Assembly: GCA_046328335.1 (NCBI GenBank)
Contig: JAXLWU010000027.1
Coordinates: forward strand, 1 to 64,000
Reading direction: 5' to 3'
DNA from: JACCXM01 sp046328335
GTDB lineage: Bacteria; Chloroflexota; Chloroflexia; Thermomicrobiales; UBA6265
Length of the DNA stretch: 64,000 bases
Shown in pieces: positions 43,778 through 51,875 of this stretch. The notes beneath the pieces were generated by a model. That model had not been told where the DNA came from, made no database searches, and saw nothing but the letters and a program-made list of their open reading frames with translations. The translations under genes and the position numbers were made by a program. Every line of letters starts with the position of its first letter. Within the stretch, counting starts at the first letter, position 1.

Positions 43778-44893
43778 CTACTCCGCATGTGGATAGGCCA
43801 AGGCGCCGCCGCGCACGCTGATTCCCACCCGATCGCCGGGACGGAATCCGCCGTACGCGCCGAGCCGGGCCTTGAGAGTCGGCCCGTGATCGAGGCGGAG
43901 GGTCAGGAGTTGATCGTGACCGAAAAACGCCCGGGAGACGATGGTCGCCATGACCGCGTCGTCTCCGCTCTCTGATAAGGGCGTAAGGCGCAGCATCTCG
44001 GGCCGGAGAAGCACATCGACTGGCCCCTCGTGACTGGCATGGAGGGGAATGTCGCCGATCGCGGTCGCTGCCCGTCTGCCGGAAGCGAAACCGGGGATGA
44101 ACTGGGCATCGCCGATGAAATCGGCGATCGCGCGTGTGGCGGGGCGGTGATACAACTCCTCAGGCGGGCCGATCTGGACGATACGGCCGTCGAGCATGAC
44201 CGCCACCCGGTCGGCTACCGAGAGCGCCTCCTCCTGGTCGTGCGTGACCAGGATGGCGGTCGCGCCCGCGTCGCGCAGGATCTGCCGCACTTCTTCCCTG
44301 ACCGACGCGCGCAATTCGGCATCGAGATTCGAAAACGGCTCGTCGAGCAGGATGATTTCGGGTTCGGGCGCCAGCGCCCGCGCCAATGCGACGCGTTGCT
44401 GTTGCCCGCCGGAGAGTTGATCGGGCGTGCGCCCGCCCAGGCCGGCCAGGCCGACCATTGCCAGCGCCGCATTGACCCGTTGGTCGCGCTCGGGGCTCGT
44501 CCGCGGCAGGCCGAAGGCGACATTGCGGGCCACGCTGAGGTGGGGAAAGAGGGCGTAATCCTGGAACACCATCCCGACCCGGCGTCCCTCCGGGGGAACC
44601 CAGCGCGCACCGGGTTCATCCCCATTCGCCACCAGTTCGGCCCCGATCTCGACCGTCCCGGCATCGGGTCGTTCGAAGCCGGCAATCAGGCGGAGGGCCG
44701 TGGTCTTGCCGCACCCGCTCGGGCCGAGAAGCGCGAGGAACTCGCCGCTCGTCGCTTCGAGATCGAGATCGCGCAAGACCTGATGGTCGCCAAAGCGTTT
44801 CGCCAGCCCGCGCACGCGAAGCGCCGGGACGTTCTCCTTTGCCTGCTCGGCTGCAGGTTGAGGCATTCTGGGACGTCGCGGCAACGCGATCAT
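43778..44893 (-). CDS. ABC transporter ATP-binding protein (FbpC/PotA-like)
   Basis: This cytoplasmic ATPase of 371 residues drives an Fe3+-, thiamine- or polyamine-type importer. It has Walker A GPSGCGKTT (57-65), the Q-loop VFQDYALFPHLSVARNV, the signature LSGGQQQRVALARALA, Walker B IILLDEPFSNLDA and the switch VTHDQEEAL. The C-terminal 100 residues form a TOBE-type domain (GPVDVLLRPEMLRL). The ATG lies in the permease stop (ATGA). No binding-protein gene is adjacent. Confidence 0.92.
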   Translation of the reverse strand: MIALPRRPRMPQPAAEQAKENVPALRVRGLAKRFGDHQVLRDLDLEATSGEFLALLGPSGCGKTTALRLIAGFERPDAGTVEIGAELVANGDEPGARWVPPEGRRVGMVFQDYALFPHLSVARNVAFGLPRTSPERDQRVNAALAMVGLAGLGGRTPDQLSGGQQQRVALARALAPEPEIILLDEPFSNLDAELRASVREEVRQILRDAGATAILVTHDQEEALSVADRVAVMLDGRIVQIGPPEELYHRPATRAIADFIGDAQFIPGFASGRRAATAIGDIPLHASHEGPVDVLLRPEMLRLTPLSESGDDAVMATIVSRAFFGHDQLLTLRLDHGPTLKARLGAYGGFRPGDRVGISVRGGALAYPHAE

Positions 44894-46560
44894 GGCACTC
44901 GCTCACGTTCACGCCGGATCATCACCACCATGGGTCCCGCGGCGGCGACGATCAGAATCAGGGCGGGCGCGGCGGCGCGGCCGTACGCGGCGTCATTCGC
45001 CGCCGTCCAGACATCGACCGCCAACGTATTCCAGCCGGTGGGGCTGAGCAACAGCGTGGCCGGCAGTTCTTTCATCGCCGTCAGGAGGACCAGCGCAGCG
45101 CCGGCAAGAATGCCGGAGCGAGCGATCGGGATGGTGACGCTGGCGACCGCCCCGGCCTGGGTGCGTCCCAGTCCGCGCGCCGCTTCTTCGAGGCGGGGGC
45201 TGATCTGCTGCAACGCGGCGCGGGTGGAACCCACTGCCTCCGGCAGGAAGCGGAGCACACACGCCGCGACCAGCATCGCCACAGTCTGATAGAAGGGGGT
45301 TCCCGCGCCGATGGCGACAAACGCGAGGGCGACGACCAGACCAGGCAACGCGTAGCCAAGCCAGGTGAGGCGTTCGGCCACGCGGGCCGGCGAATGCGGA
45401 TAGCGGACGGCGAGGATCGCAATCGGCAGCGCGGCCAGGGTCGCGACCAGCGCGGTCGAAACTCCGAGCGTCACGGAGTGGGCCGTGGCGACGGCGAGTC
45501 CCGAGAACTCGCCGTCCGCGGTCAGGCTGCGCACCAGCCAGAAGAGCAGGACCCCAACAGGAAGCACCAGCGCCAGGCCGACGATCGTGGCGCAGAAGAG
45601 GAGCGCGGGATAACGGCCACGGCCAAGGCGAACGATCCGGGGACGGCGGTTGACACCGCTCCCCAGGCGGTGGAGCGAGGCGTTGCCGCGCGCGCGGGTC
45701 TCGATCGCGAGCACCACGATCGAAAGCACGACGAGGAGCAGGGCCAGCATCGCCGCCGCGCCGCGATCGAGCGCTGACTTGTACTGGACGTAGATCGCGC
45801 GAGTGAAGGCGTCATATCGGAGCAGGGTTGGCACGCCAAAATCGCCGAGCGCATAGAGCGCGGTCAACAGACCGCCTGCCGCCGCGGCCGGGCGCAGTTG
45901 GGGCAGGGTCACCGCGAAGAAGGTGCGCCACGGACCGTAGCCGAGGCAGCGGGCGGCGTCTTCCAACGAGGGATCGAGTCCGCGCAGCGCGGACCGCACG
46001 GTAAGGTAGACGTAGGGGTAGGTGAAGAGCGTCAGGACAATCCAGGCCCCGGTGAAGCCGTAGAGCGAGGGCAGGCGCTCGATCCCAAGCGGGGCGAGCA
46101 ATGCCTGCGCCGAGCCGCGGGGACCGAAGACCGCGACCGTGACCACGGCCCCGATGTACGAGGGAACAACCAGCGGCAGCGCGGCGGCGACCGACCAGAA
46201 GCCGCGCCAGGGGAGATCGGTGCGCGAGGTCAGCCAGGCGAGCGGCATGGCGATCAGGACCGTCGAAAGCGCAACGGCGAGCGCGAGCGTCAGGCTGTTG
46301 ACCACAACGGACGCGGTCTTGGCGCGAAACAACAATTCCCAGGCGACATCGCCGGCGAGGAACGCGCGGGCGAAGAGGTAGCCGATCGGGACGAGCGAGA
46401 GCGCCGCGATCACGAGTGCCGGGACCCAGATCCAGACGGGAGGACGACTGACTGACCCGATCGAACGCGAGCGGGTTGAGATCAGATTGGTCCAACTGCT
46501 CTCGCGGTCCCCCGTGGGCAGGGTCAAGGTGCGCGCCGAGCGGGGCCGGAGCGTTAGCAT
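44890..46560 (-). CDS. Fe3+-type ABC transporter permease, two permease halves in one chain
   Basis: This permease of 556 residues has about twelve helices and two EAA-type loops, one in each half: SLEDAARCLGYGPWRTFFAVTLPQ and RLEEAARGLGRTQAGAVASVTIPI. This FbpB/SfuB-like or ThiP-like layout means the transmembrane domain is encoded by one gene. It is coupled to the ATPase gene. The substrate may be ferric iron or thiamine; without the binding protein it cannot be decided. It is divergent from the AI-2E family gene. Confidence 0.9.
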   Translation of the reverse strand: MLTLRPRSARTLTLPTGDRESSWTNLISTRSRSIGSVSRPPVWIWVPALVIAALSLVPIGYLFARAFLAGDVAWELLFRAKTASVVVNSLTLALAVALSTVLIAMPLAWLTSRTDLPWRGFWSVAAALPLVVPSYIGAVVTVAVFGPRGSAQALLAPLGIERLPSLYGFTGAWIVLTLFTYPYVYLTVRSALRGLDPSLEDAARCLGYGPWRTFFAVTLPQLRPAAAAGGLLTALYALGDFGVPTLLRYDAFTRAIYVQYKSALDRGAAAMLALLLVVLSIVVLAIETRARGNASLHRLGSGVNRRPRIVRLGRGRYPALLFCATIVGLALVLPVGVLLFWLVRSLTADGEFSGLAVATAHSVTLGVSTALVATLAALPIAILAVRYPHSPARVAERLTWLGYALPGLVVALAFVAIGAGTPFYQTVAMLVAACVLRFLPEAVGSTRAALQQISPRLEEAARGLGRTQAGAVASVTIPIARSGILAGAALVLLTAMKELPATLLLSPTGWNTLAVDVWTAANDAAYGRAAAPALILIVAAAGPMVVMIRRERERVP

Positions 46561-46739
46561 CGAGCGTCTCTCGTCAGGTTCCGATCAACGGTACGTCAGC
46601 GTGCTGGGACCGGAAAAATCCGATCATCCCAGTCAGGAATCCATTTGCTCAATGCTGGACCGCATCCGCCATCGTGTCAAGCGACTCGCAGCGTGGCGTG
46701 ATTCCGTGGACAATGCGTTGCGACGCGTCTGGAGGCACC

Positions 46740-47840
46740 GTGAGTTCGGAATCGAGCAAAACGACCCCTCGTGGCCGCTGGCCCGCCGAGCCGCTGGTGA
46801 TCCAGATCAGCGCGCGCACGATCCTTCTGATCATTGCGCTCGTTGCGGGCGTCTATCTGCTGTTCCGCATTCCGCGTTTCTGGCTGATCGTGCTGGCGGC
46901 GGTGGTGCTGGCAACGGCGCTCGACAAGCCGGTCGCGGCGATGCAGGCCCGCGGCGTGCCACGCGCGCTGGGGATCCTCCTCATCTACGTCGTGCTGATC
47001 GTGTTCCTCGTCGGCGCCATTGCGGCGCTGGGACCGGTGATTGCTGGCGACATTCGCGCACTCTCCCGTGAACTCCCAGGTTACGTCAGCCAGATCGAGC
47101 AGGCGATCGGCAGGGTATCCCCGAATGCGCCAGACAGGATTTCGTTCAGCGGAATGGAACAGACGCTCCAGTCGCACGCCAGTACCGTTGCCGGGCGGCT
47201 TACCGCCTTCGGCATCGAACTCGGTCAGGCCGGGTTCTACGTGTTCGTGACGCTGGTGGTGGCCTTCTTCCTCGCCGTGGAACCGGGCGTGGTGCTGCGT
47301 GAGGTTGGGCGATTGGTGCCCGTGGAACACCGGCCGCGGGTGGCGAGAGTCGCCAGAAACATCCACGAGCGGATCGGGGCCTGGGCACGGGGGCAAATCC
47401 TGATCGCGATCATCGTCGGCGCGGTGATGGCGGTCGGATTGCGGTTGCTCGGGGTTCCCTATGCCTGGTCGCTCGGTGCGGTGGCTGGCATTCTCGAAGT
47501 GGTTCCTTACGTCGGTGGCGCGGTGACGGTGATTCTCGCCAGCCTGAGCGCGGCGACCGTTGGTATCCCGCAGGTCATCGGCGTGATCGTCCTCTACATC
47601 ATCATCGTCAACGTCGAGTCGCACATCCTGGCGCCGCTGCTCTACGGCAAGGCGCTTGGGTTGCCCCCGGTGGCCGTTCTCCTGGCGCTGCTGGCTGGCG
47701 TCGAATTGCTCGGTATTCTCGGCGCTTTACTCGCGATTCCGCTGACCGTGATCGCCTGGGCGATCGTCGAGGAATTCATGCCGAAGATCGAGCATGAACC
47801 AGAGCCAGGACCGGAACGGGCAACGGTGCGCGCGCCATGA
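46740..47840 (+). CDS. AI-2E family (PerM/YdiK) transporter
   Basis: This membrane protein of 366 residues belongs to the AI-2E exporter-like superfamily. It has about eight helices; RARGVPRALGILLIY-like start (MQARGVPRALGILLIYVVLI), LVVAFFLAVEPG, WARGQILIAIIVGAVMAVGLRLLGVPYAWSLGAVAGILEVVPYVGG and the C-terminal ALLAIPLTVIAWAIVEE are typical. Members export small molecules or act as Na+/H+ antiporters; the substrate is unknown. The GTG at 46740 has a ggaggc site. The next oxidoreductase overlaps its stop (ATGA). Confidence 0.88.
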   Translation: MSSESSKTTPRGRWPAEPLVIQISARTILLIIALVAGVYLLFRIPRFWLIVLAAVVLATALDKPVAAMQARGVPRALGILLIYVVLIVFLVGAIAALGPVIAGDIRALSRELPGYVSQIEQAIGRVSPNAPDRISFSGMEQTLQSHASTVAGRLTAFGIELGQAGFYVFVTLVVAFFLAVEPGVVLREVGRLVPVEHRPRVARVARNIHERIGAWARGQILIAIIVGAVMAVGLRLLGVPYAWSLGAVAGILEVVPYVGGAVTVILASLSAATVGIPQVIGVIVLYIIIVNVESHILAPLLYGKALGLPPVAVLLALLAGVELLGILGALLAIPLTVIAWAIVEEFMPKIEHEPEPGPERATVRAP

Positions 47841-48871
47841 GTCACCAGCCACGGCCGCTGCGGATCATCCAGGCGGGACTTGGCGGATTCGGCCGGAGCT
47901 GGGCGGACGTGGTCCGGGTGGACGGCGTCGAACGTGTCGCCGTGGTCGATCCGGCGCCCGAGGCCCGTGACTGGGCAGTGGCGACACTGGGGCTCGGCGC
48001 GGACCGCTGCTTTGCGACGCTGGATGAGGCCCTGAAGAAGGTTCCCGCTGATGCCGTCCTGATCGTCACTCCTCCCGAGACGCACCATCAGTTGGCGAAG
48101 ACGGCGCTGGCGGCGGGAAAACACGTGTTGACCGAGAAGCCGCTGGTAACCACGCTCGACGCGGCGCGCGATCTGGTCGGGGCAAGCGCAGCCGCGCACC
48201 GCATCCTCATGGTGAGCCAGAACTATCGCTTTCGCCCCGCCGCGATGGCGGTGCGGGAGTACCTCGCAAACGACGTGATTGGCGCGCTGACCGCGGTGCG
48301 GGTCCGTTGTCTGCGGGACATGCGCGGACGCTATGCGGCGGACAATTTCCGCTACCTGATGCGACACCCGTTTGTCGTCGACATGAGCATTCACCATTTC
48401 GACCTGCTGCGCGCGGTGACCGGGCTGGAAGTGGAATCGATTTATGCCCGGGGCTGGCGGGTCCCGGACAGCCCGTTCCGGTACGACCCCGCGGTGTCGG
48501 CACTGTTGACTTTGAACAACGGCGCTACCGTCACGTATGACGGCGACTGGGCGAGCGTTGGAATGGAAACGTCGTGGAACGGGGAGTGGGAATTCACCGG
48601 TGAGCGCGGCAGACTGCGCTGGACTGGTGTTCCTGACGATGCCATGGATGGCTCGTTGACGCTTCTCCGGCCCGGATCAGACCCGGAAATGCTGCCTGTC
48701 CCGCCGTTGGCAACGGCTGACCGGGTCGGCGCGCTGGCCGCGTTTCGGGACGCGGTCGCCTCCGGTGAGGAACCGGCAACCTCCGCCCGCGACAACATCC
48801 GCAGCCTCGCGATCGTGCTTGGTTGTATCGCGTCCATCGAGACCGGCCAGGTGATTTCGCCTGGGGCGTAA
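47837..48871 (+). CDS. Gfo/Idh/MocA-family oxidoreductase
   Basis: This NAD(P)-dependent sugar or polyol dehydrogenase has 344 residues. The N-terminal Rossmann motif is QAGLGGFGRSWADVV (residues 11-25), and the family motif TEKPLVTTLDAARDL contains the catalytic lysine. The C-terminal domain includes HPFVVDMSIHHFDLLRAV with the conserved histidine pair. It overlaps the AI-2E gene and is followed across a repeat by a sugar isomerase-like gene and another oxidoreductase; the group resembles inositol- or keto-sugar catabolism modules. Confidence 0.88.
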   Translation: MSHQPRPLRIIQAGLGGFGRSWADVVRVDGVERVAVVDPAPEARDWAVATLGLGADRCFATLDEALKKVPADAVLIVTPPETHHQLAKTALAAGKHVLTEKPLVTTLDAARDLVGASAAAHRILMVSQNYRFRPAAMAVREYLANDVIGALTAVRVRCLRDMRGRYAADNFRYLMRHPFVVDMSIHHFDLLRAVTGLEVESIYARGWRVPDSPFRYDPAVSALLTLNNGATVTYDGDWASVGMETSWNGEWEFTGERGRLRWTGVPDDAMDGSLTLLRPGSDPEMLPVPPLATADRVGALAAFRDAVASGEEPATSARDNIRSLAIVLGCIASIETGQVISPGA

Positions 48872-48913
48872 TGCCGATAGCGGATCATCACTGCCGTCTT
48901 CACGTGGCGCGAG

Positions 48914-49133
48914 CCCTCACCCCAACCCCGGCCTCCCTCCCAAGCCTCCCTCCGCGGAGGGAGGAGTCTCCCTGTGCGCAGGGAGAGGGGCTTTTGGGCG
49001 CGTCGTGGCCCATCCGACACCACGAAACCACCTGACTTCGGTCGCATCCACTTGTGAGCCGTCGAGCCGGGAGAGGGGCTTTGTGCGTCGGTAACTGCGT
49101 TCATTGCGAATGTCTTCACCCGGATTTCGTATA
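48914..49133. repeat. Family A dispersed repeat, copy 8 (long form)
   Basis: The core ccctcaccccaacccc at 48914 is interrupted by an extra ctccctcc/ggagggag hairpin, then closes with cagggagaggggc. A second closing arm (gagccgggagagggg) and the right end gcgaatgtcttcacccggat then ttcgtata at 49106-49133 follow. It fills the 339-bp gap between the oxidoreductase and the isomerase gene. Confidence 0.85.
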
Positions 49134-49210
49134 AGATGCGATCCGGTTCGGCGGCCTCACGATGGGGATGAGGCGATCCTGCCGACCGTGACGCGCGAGG
49201 AGGTCGGACA

Positions 49211-50173
49211 GTGAACATCGGGGTCTTCCTGGTGCTGTTCAGCCAGCGGCCGTTTGCAGAGGCGCTGGACTACGTCAAGGCTGCCGGTTGCGATGCCGTG
49301 GAGATCGGGGTCGGCGGCTATCCGGGAACGGCGCACGCGAGCGCCACGGCACTCGTCGCGGATGAGGCAGGGCGGAAGCGGCTCAAGGAAGCGGTAACGT
49401 CTCGCGGCATGACGATCAGCGCGCTCTCCTGTCATGGGAACCCGCTGCATCCGAAGCGGGAGATCGCCGAGGCGCACGACCGCGATTACCGCGCGGCGGT
49501 GCACCTGGCGCAGCAACTCGATGTACCGACGGTGATCACCTTTTCCGGTTGCCCGGGAGGTTCACCGGAGGCGCGCGAACCGAACTGGGTTACCTGCCCC
49601 TGGCCCCCCGATTTCCTGGAAACGCTCGACTGGCAGTGGCGGGAGCGGGCCACGCCGTACTGGTCCGAGGCGGCTGCCTTCGCGAGGCAGCACGGGATTC
49701 GGGTCGCTATCGAACTGCATCCCGGATTTCTCGCCTATCACACCGAATCGTTTTTCCGCCTCCGCGAGATCGGCGGCGAGACGCTGGGCGTGAACTTCGA
49801 CCCCTCGCACCTTTTCTGGCAAGGGATGGACCCGCTGGTCTGCGCGCGTGGTCTCGGCGATGCCATTTATCACGTCCATGCCAAGGACACCTGGCTCGAT
49901 CAGCCGAACATCGCCATCAACGGCGTCCTCGATACCAAACCGTACACAGATGAAATTCACCGATCCTGGATCTTCCGCACGGTCGGATATGGCCACGGCC
50001 AGGAATTCTGGCGTTCGCTCGTCAGCGAACTCCGCCTCGCCGGTTACGACGGAGCCATCTCGATCGAGCACGAAGACTCGCTGATGAGCGTCAACGAGGG
50101 GTTCACGAACGCGGTCAACTTCCTCAAGGACGTCGTGATCCGGGAGCAGCCAGCGCAGGCGTGGTGGGTCTGA
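49211..50173 (+). CDS. Sugar phosphate isomerase/epimerase family protein (IolE/xylose isomerase-like TIM barrel)
   Basis: This TIM-barrel protein has 320 residues (PF01261). It begins IGVFLVLFSQRPFAEALDYVKAAGCDAVEIGVGGYPG. The four metal ligands are suggested by IELHPGF (Glu), VNFDPSHLFWQGMD (Asp), HVHAKDT (His) and AISIEHEDS (Glu). The GTG at 49211 has a ggaggtcgg site. Families with this sequence convert keto-sugars or inositol derivatives. Its neighbours on both sides are Gfo/Idh/MocA dehydrogenases, which supports a shared pathway. Confidence 0.87.
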   Translation: MNIGVFLVLFSQRPFAEALDYVKAAGCDAVEIGVGGYPGTAHASATALVADEAGRKRLKEAVTSRGMTISALSCHGNPLHPKREIAEAHDRDYRAAVHLAQQLDVPTVITFSGCPGGSPEAREPNWVTCPWPPDFLETLDWQWRERATPYWSEAAAFARQHGIRVAIELHPGFLAYHTESFFRLREIGGETLGVNFDPSHLFWQGMDPLVCARGLGDAIYHVHAKDTWLDQPNIAINGVLDTKPYTDEIHRSWIFRTVGYGHGQEFWRSLVSELRLAGYDGAISIEHEDSLMSVNEGFTNAVNFLKDVVIREQPAQAWWV

Positions 50174-50174
50174 T

Positions 50175-50217
50175 GAGAACGGCAAGACGGCGAGACGGCC
50201 AGACGGTGAGAAGACAG
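50175..50217 (-). repeat. Inverted 9-bp repeat tract, left flank of S23 cassette
   Basis: The tract (ggcaagacggcgagacggcc then agacgg) is the reverse complement of gccgtctggccgtctcgccg. The 20 bases at 50184-50203 pair with 50670-50689 at 19 positions. It begins directly after the isomerase stop. Confidence 0.85.
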
Positions 50218-50225
50218 CGGTGGCA

Positions 50226-50612
50226 ATGCGCCGGTCCAACAGTTATCGGGATCTGATCGCCTGGCAAAAAGCGCGGATTCTGGTGCAAATGGTCTACGCC
50301 ACTACCGCCGGGTGGCCGGAGAGTGAGCGGTTCGGCCTGACGGCACAGATTCGACGTGCCGCAGTCTCTGTCCCATCCAATATCGCCGAAGGCTCCGGTC
50401 GATCGGGTAGCAGGGAGTTCAGGAGAGGGTTGTCGCTTGCGCATGGATCGCTGTGTGAGTTGGAAACGCAACTCCTGCTAGGAATCGATCTCGGCTGGTG
50501 CGAGCCCCAGGCTGGGGCAATAGTGCTGGAACAGGCGGCGGAAGTCGGCCGGATTATTCGAGGCCTGATCCAGACGCTGGACCATGGAATGGCAAGTGGT
50601 GAGAATCACTGA
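50226..50612 (+). CDS. Four-helix bundle protein (S23/IVP family)
   Basis: This 128-residue protein belongs to the S23 four-helix-bundle family, first found as intervening-sequence proteins in 23S rRNA genes and related to Avd proteins of diversity-generating retroelements. Signature segments are SYRDLIAWQKARILVQMVY, LTAQIRRAAVSVPSNIAEG and SREFRRGLSLAHGSLCELE. The function of stand-alone copies is not established. A GTG at 50220 is an alternative start. It is flanked on both sides by inverted 9-bp repeat tracts and interrupts a run of sugar-metabolism genes, so it looks like an inserted cassette. Confidence 0.88.
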   Translation: MRRSNSYRDLIAWQKARILVQMVYATTAGWPESERFGLTAQIRRAAVSVPSNIAEGSGRSGSREFRRGLSLAHGSLCELETQLLLGIDLGWCEPQAGAIVLEQAAEVGRIIRGLIQTLDHGMASGENH

Positions 50613-50649
50613 CCAGCCGTCCTTTTCGATCCTGACCACAGAGTCTCTT

Positions 50650-50692
50650 TTCGTCTTGCCGTCTTTATCTCTGGCCGTCTTGCCGTCTTCTG
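50650..50692 (+). repeat. Direct 9-bp repeat tract, right flank of S23 cassette
   Basis: Units of gccgtctt (ttcgtcttgccgtcttta, then tctggccgtcttgccgtctt) end just before the taaggag ribosome site of the next oxidoreductase. With the left tract it could form a long stem enclosing the S23 gene. The same unit makes up the tandem tract at 4566-4692. Confidence 0.85.
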
Positions 50693-50707
50693 GCTAAGGA
50701 GCGAACA

Positions 50708-51871
50708 ATGAGCGAAATCGGAGTTGGTCTGGTTGGCTACAAGTTCATGGGGCGGGCGCACTCCAACGCCTACCGGCAGGTTGCGCACTTCTTCGATGTC
50801 GATCCGGTGCCGCGGCTGGCGGCGATCTGCGGGCGAGACGAGGAGGGGGTCAAGGACGCGGCCGAAACGTTGGGCTGGGAGGATTACGAGACCGATTACC
50901 ACGCGTTGATCGCGCGCCCCGATGTGCAACTCGTCGATGTTTCGACGCCGGGCGATACGCACAAGGATGTCGTCCTGGCGGCATTGGCGGCGGGGAAGCA
51001 CGTCATCTGCGAAAAGCCGCTGGCGAACACACTCGACGAGGCGCGCGAGATGCTGCGCGCCGCCGAGAAGGCAGGCGTGGTCGCCGTCGTGAACTACAAC
51101 TACCGGCGCGTGCCCGCGGTGCAACTGGCGAAGAACCTGATCGATGACGGGGCGATCGGCGAGATTCGGCACTGGCGCGCGGTCTATCTCCAGGACTGGA
51201 TCAACGATCCGGAGTTTCCCCTGGTCTGGCGCTTGAAAAAGGAGAGCGCGGGCTCGGGTGCGCTGGGCGATATCGCGGCGCACATCACCGACCTCGGCAT
51301 GTACCTCCTGGGCCCGATCGCCGAAGTCGTCGGCACCCTCTCGACCTTCATCAAGCAGCGGCCGGTGGCTACGGCTTCTGGTGGCGGCGCGGGGTTGACC
51401 GCGGCAGCGGGGCGCGAAATGGGCGACGTGACCGTTGATGACGCGACCACGTTCCTGGCCCGTTTTGAGCGGGGCGCAACCGGCACCTTCGAAGCGACGC
51501 GTCTCGCTCCCGGCCGACGCAACTACAACAGTTTCGAGGTGAACGGGTCGAAGGGATCGATTTCGTTCAACCTGGAGCGGATGAACGAATTGCAGGTCTA
51601 CTTCGTCGACGATCCTGCGGGGTTGCAGGGGTTCCGGACCATCAACGTCACCGAGGGGGGGCACCCCTACACCGCCAATTGGTGGCCGGCCGGGCACATC
51701 ATCGGCTACGAGCATACCTTCGTGCATGCCATCAAGGACCTCCTGGATGGCATTCGCACCGGCGGCAACGCGGGGCCGACCTTCGCCGAGGGATTCGCCG
51801 TCCAGGCCGTGCTCGATGCGGTGGAACGAAGCGCGGCCACGCACGAGTGGGCCACGCCGGAGAAAGCCTAA
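50708..51871 (+). CDS. Gfo/Idh/MocA-family oxidoreductase
   Basis: This NAD(P)-dependent dehydrogenase has 387 residues. The nucleotide-binding motif GLVGYKFMGRAHSNAYRQV is the variant seen in inositol/glucose-fructose oxidoreductase-like proteins; the catalytic motif is CEKPLANTLDEAREML. VNYNYRRVPAVQLAKNLI and GDIAAHITDLGMYLLGPI are conserved. It has a good taaggag site eight bases before the ATG. It is only about 30 percent similar by eye to the enzyme at 47837, so the two probably act on different steps. Confidence 0.88.
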   Translation: MSEIGVGLVGYKFMGRAHSNAYRQVAHFFDVDPVPRLAAICGRDEEGVKDAAETLGWEDYETDYHALIARPDVQLVDVSTPGDTHKDVVLAALAAGKHVICEKPLANTLDEAREMLRAAEKAGVVAVVNYNYRRVPAVQLAKNLIDDGAIGEIRHWRAVYLQDWINDPEFPLVWRLKKESAGSGALGDIAAHITDLGMYLLGPIAEVVGTLSTFIKQRPVATASGGGAGLTAAAGREMGDVTVDDATTFLARFERGATGTFEATRLAPGRRNYNSFEVNGSKGSISFNLERMNELQVYFVDDPAGLQGFRTINVTEGGHPYTANWWPAGHIIGYEHTFVHAIKDLLDGIRTGGNAGPTFAEGFAVQAVLDAVERSAATHEWATPEKA

Positions 51872-51875
51872 CCGG

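Noticed and set aside
2577..49133. Repeats considered as CRISPR arrays
   Set aside because: Copies are scattered kilobases apart, palindromic and without regular spacers, and no cas genes are present.
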